Positions 59,801-64,000 of a DNA stretch of 64,000 nucleotides are shown here, piece after piece. The translations under genes were made by a program, and so were the position numbers. How positions within the stretch are numbered: the first letter of the stretch is position 1; each line of letters starts with the position of its first letter. The notes under the pieces are model-generated. The model searched no databases and was not told where the DNA came from. It saw nothing but the letters and a program-made list of their open reading frames with translations. This DNA is from Saccoglossus kowalevskii (Eukaryota > Hemichordata > Enteropneusta > Harrimaniidae), in contig NW_003119426.1 in the NCBI RefSeq assembly GCF_000003605.2, positions 511,443-575,442 on the forward strand, in the 5' to 3' direction.

Positions 59801-62800
59801 CACTAACGTACAGATAGGATTTACCTCATAACATTCAACTCCATAAATGCATAGATCTATGTAACACATTATTCGCGGTAATCAATCTATTCGGGACGTC
59901 ATTGCACTTTAAATGACGTCACCAAATCCCAAGAATGGCAAAGGATTATATAAATTGTGTTTAAATCATGGCCGGTTCAATCATGCATTTAATTAATTAA
60001 CCAATCAATCAATTATCGTTAATCGGAAAACAGAACATGATTATGGATTTATTATTACCCGTTGATTTGTTGTAATGTACTAATGGCATAAAGATAAAGA
60101 AATTCTCATTCATGTTCAGACACACTGAATGTCATCTTTCTGTCACGTTACGTCCCTCGTGTAGTATCCCTACGTAAAACACGTCACCGCCAAGTAACGG
60201 GAAAACACTACTGATCCTGTACGTGTTTTCGAAGCGATCTCATTCTAATATAAGTTGTGAAAGAGATATTCTAAGGGGATTCCAATGTGCTGACTTCCAT
60301 CTCATTCATGTATTGACTAATGTCTGTTGGTCATATACGTGAAATTACTTTTCAGCAAAACAGCTGGTGCCTAAAAGTTTTATAAATGTCGACTTAACCA
60401 CATAGCTTGTATGCGCATTTCAGAAGTTTAAAGTAGCATGGTGATCAACGCTTGTACTCATAATTTTAGCATTTTAATACGCTTGCAAATGCAAGTTTAA
60501 ACACTACGTATTCCCCTGTACTCATGTGATATATCTCCATTTTACGGCAATAATATTCCTGTGAGATATGATGAGTATACGTAGTTATGCGATATATAAA
60601 CTGCAATCTTCTTGTTAAACGTTTGGATTGGAAATCGATTTATGTAATATGGTTTTGTGTTTTGGCGTCCCCGAATGAAGGTATAAATGATACTGTTAAT
60701 ATCGGAGGTTGGGTACACCAGCTGCCGGTGTGTGTCGAACAGTTAAACAGAGTTAGTCGAATTTGTTTAAGATACGTTTGAGTGTGACATTGAACTTTAT
60801 TTAACCAGTCAAAAAGGTTGAGGAAATATGACTTTGGTGTTAATACCGTGGGGTCACTTTTATTTAGATGTATGCATGATGTATTTAAGGTTATTCAAGT
60901 TGTTTCTAATGAACTTGGTTCATCGGAATTTGGTGATCATGTGACCCCACAGATTTTGAAACGTGAATATTCATGACTGAGTTTGTGTCCGTTCTGACGG
61001 AGCCAGTGGGGAATACATGTGTGTACTCTGTTGTGTGTGCAGCCGACAACATACATTAAACTCCCCTAACACTTGGACGGACACGTCAATAATTATGCCA
61101 CCCATACATCATTTTCAATACACAGTACGCTAAGTAAAATAGTGAATTCCGATAGAAATGTCTATAACTCATATATTCTCGAAATCAATACCCCATTTTT
61201 TTCAATGCGGTATGTATAACTGCATTCCATCCTCTACACATTACCCTATCAAAACATAATGTCAGGTGTGTTTGCTGTTCCACCGCTCTCAGATATCCTG
61301 CATTTCAATGCCAGTCAGCTATAACTCTGAATAATAACACTAGGGTAATTCTATATTTCTTTTCAGTGTTTCAGTTTGTATAATAATTTGAAATTCATGA
61401 TTAGTTTCTTTTTACGGAGAAACGTGTTTTCTACAACACGACACAAGGTAACGCTATTGTGTGGAATTAGACAGAGTGGCGCTGTTACGACCATGAACTC
61501 GCAGATCGAATAGATCAAATCACTGTTCATTCATACAAACCTTGATGAGAGGGTGAGATTTGACGAAAGGATATCTTAAAAGATTCCACTGTGTCACTAA
61601 TTAGCCACAGAACAGGTGCCCACTTTGAATATATGAGATACAAGTACACACATACACGAATATTACCTTTGCCATGATTGGAGGAGAGACATATTGCAAA
61701 GGATAGTTGACTGATATATATATAATGTGTCACTAATTGACCATTTTACACTTTCGAATCTGTTTTTGTCCACATGAAGAACATTCAGGAAATCTCCATT
61801 TCCACTTAAGCCACCTACATTTGTATTGTATATACGAAATACAGGCTTCATTAGCGGCGAACACATTGGGGTGTTTATTAATGGTTAATCTGAAATTCGC
61901 ACATCAGGTTGTTTCTGTTCGTCGCGTTAAATGTCAAGATGTGAAACCTAAATGAACTTGAGGTGAAACTTGTGTTTATGGGCATTTGACGTACCTTATT
62001 GTATGCTATTAAGCTTATTTGAATCCGGTTTTGAAATACGTGAAATGATTTGATTGTAATGCGAGACTTCCACCCAATACAACTTCGGTTAAACAGAGAA
62101 AAGGATAAAGTATTGACAGGGGATGCTAGATACTGTTCTAAGATGTGGATTAAGGATAATGTGTTTTTTTTTTGATTTTCTTGCAATCTCCGATGTTTTT
62201 GCCGGCGTTTGTTTAGTATTGTGTGCATATTTGTCTCTATCAAAAGTCGAAACGTTATTTTAGAAGAATTTTTAGGAAAAAAGTATCTCTAAGACAGGAG
62301 GCATGCGATTATATTTTGAATGAAATTGCTATAAAATTTCCATGAAAATTTGAAACATTTCCTTATTGCCAGATAACTCGAAAGCTTGTACAAAGTTACT
62401 ATGGAAGAGGGATTTTTTAAATATTTTTGTTTAATTGTCACATAAATAAAAATGTTGTAGACGTATTTTCATTTATGCAAGAACTAATCTAACTAATTGA
62501 AAGAGATTTGGATCCGGTGTCATGGAAACACACATGTTTTGAAGGATTATCCACCAATCCTAGATAGAAACATTTCTTATTCGTTGAGTAACTAAACTAT
62601 TCGAAAAAAATCTTCCCTTTAATAAAACTTTTGTCATTAAGACGTTTTATCATAATAAGACATGTTATTTTGTAAAAGGACGGTATTTTATATATGCATA
62701 AAACAATAGAACTGATAATTTAAAACACATTTTTTTTTTCCTTCGACTCAAATTGCTCAATTGCTGCATAATCTTCTTTCACATAATCTGTACGTCAATT

Positions 62801-64000
62801 TATATTAGAAGTGCCACAAATGTTCACTGGCAACAAGAGATTTATTCAGAACACCAATATACACTTATTCGCCTCTATAGCCACGATTTTAAACGGTATT
62901 TACAAATGTAATTGACGTCCACGAACCTACAAAAATAGTATGTATATAACACGTATTATCTATGAAGGTCAGCGATTGGATGCTTAGCCACGTACAACAT
63001 TTCTAGCCTTGACCATATTGCATATAATGTAAAAGAATTGAATTTGGCAAAAAATATTTATTTATTTCAAACAACAAAATTATAAACTCTTCGAAATATT
63101 CAATATTTCACATAAATATATATATTTTTTTATGAAATAGATTTGAGTATGTTCTTCTATACGTCGGGAAATGCCGCTATTTTTCAAACACAATGTAACC
63201 TAGTAACAATCGGCAATTGCAATTATATACTCAACAGAAAAAAAAACAAATGCACAAAAGTAGCATTCACTATTATACAACAAGTTATCGACCGATATAA
63301 AAGTGGAATGTCGAATTATTAAAGGTATGGATCACCATGTATTTAAAGAACTCAGGTATAATTTTCAACATGCTGTTAGACTAATTTAAAGTATTCATTT
63401 AGAGTGCATATGTATTAGCGTCATAGTGCCACCTTTATGTATACCGTCGGCGTGGTGATTTAGAGCGACGGTATCAATTCAGCGCTAAAAGCTTCATTTA
63501 ACAGTTTCTTCCTACCGAGTTTACCGTCACAATATATACACAACAAGGTGAGAACGGTACTTCCCTTCCACTGTCGTATATAATTTATTCCGGCGCTGAT
63601 GCGGTACTTAGCATGTGTTCTGAACTACGTGAACTCATATGTAAGCACCAAGCTGCGTGGAATGAGTATAAAGCGTTCTGGGTATAGGTGAAACTAAAAT
63701 ACACTCAAACGCAGATATCATTCCGACATCATGGTGCTTCTTATCCCCTGAAAAATTTTCTTCATTTTCGGTACATTCATCGATAATTCGTATTTCCCTT
63801 GCTGATGCATAATTCTGTCCCATCATGTACAGATCGCATTTTTTCAACAACCGTTTTTCTTTTCTTTTTTGTTTTAAAAAGTTTTCAAGATCATGATGAC
63901 CTATGCATCAAGACATATCAAGGACGTATGACAAATGGAGAAAGTTGCGATTGCGAGATATCCAAGTTTACAATAACATATATAATACCAACGTATGTGA
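59801..64000. other. Non-coding stretch at the right edge
   Basis: No gene, tRNA or clear repeat recognised. A TGACGTCA site is at 59914-59921. A short inverted repeat of about 12 bp (gtggggtcac and complement) lies near 60849-60950. Confidence 0.5.

Noticed and set aside
61878-62243. 121-codon minus frame near 62 kb
   Set aside because: Low-complexity AT-rich translation, no domain; expected about once or more by chance in a window of this composition.

Overview
The window reads as AT-rich nuclear DNA of an invertebrate animal. Its coding exons are short, spliced and separated by introns of up to 7.6 kb. There are canonical GT-AG junctions, abundant microsatellites and minisatellites, short inverted-repeat elements, a decayed mariner transposase and two assembly gaps. 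I cannot fix the phylum from this sequence alone.

The only confident protein-coding genes are two paralogous class A G-protein-coupled receptors of the cholecystokinin/gastrin (CCK/sulfakinin) receptor family, both on the minus strand in the same orientation. Receptor B has coding exons between 19893 and 8850; receptor A has coding exons between 53569 and 49201. Each splices to four coding exons with identical intron phases (1, 0, 1). Each has a likely extra intron just upstream of the ATG, and each encodes 443 residues with seven membrane helices. They are an old tandem duplication: the architecture is shared, but the N-termini, third loops, C-tails and some ligand-contact positions differ.

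Layout: 1-8410, non-coding, with a heat-shock-element promoter-like cluster at the left edge and a small palindrome flanked by direct repeats near 7.2 kb; 8415-8790, hairpin MITE copy 1; 8850-19945, receptor B; 19946-29690, non-coding, with hairpin MITE copy 2 and one long unexplained ORF; 29699-31330, a 45-bp minisatellite of about 36 units; 31.3-36.4 kb, non-coding, with interleaved inverted repeats, a CRE palindrome, a 32-bp-arm hairpin, a gap and a 99-bp triplication; 36.8-46.4 kb, a repeat-dense stretch with four copies of one dispersed repeat, two 20-bp minisatellite arrays, two small inverted-repeat elements, a mariner remnant and a decayed coding-like patch; 44.45-44.87 kb, a CpG-rich segment with a CGCG element; 49.0-54.2 kb, receptor A; 54.3-64 kb, non-coding, with one possible LCCL-like exon and a second gap.

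The two receptors would act in the same kind of pathway: plasma-membrane sensing of an amidated CCK/sulfakinin-like neuropeptide and signalling through heterotrimeric G proteins. No peptide precursor gene is visible here.
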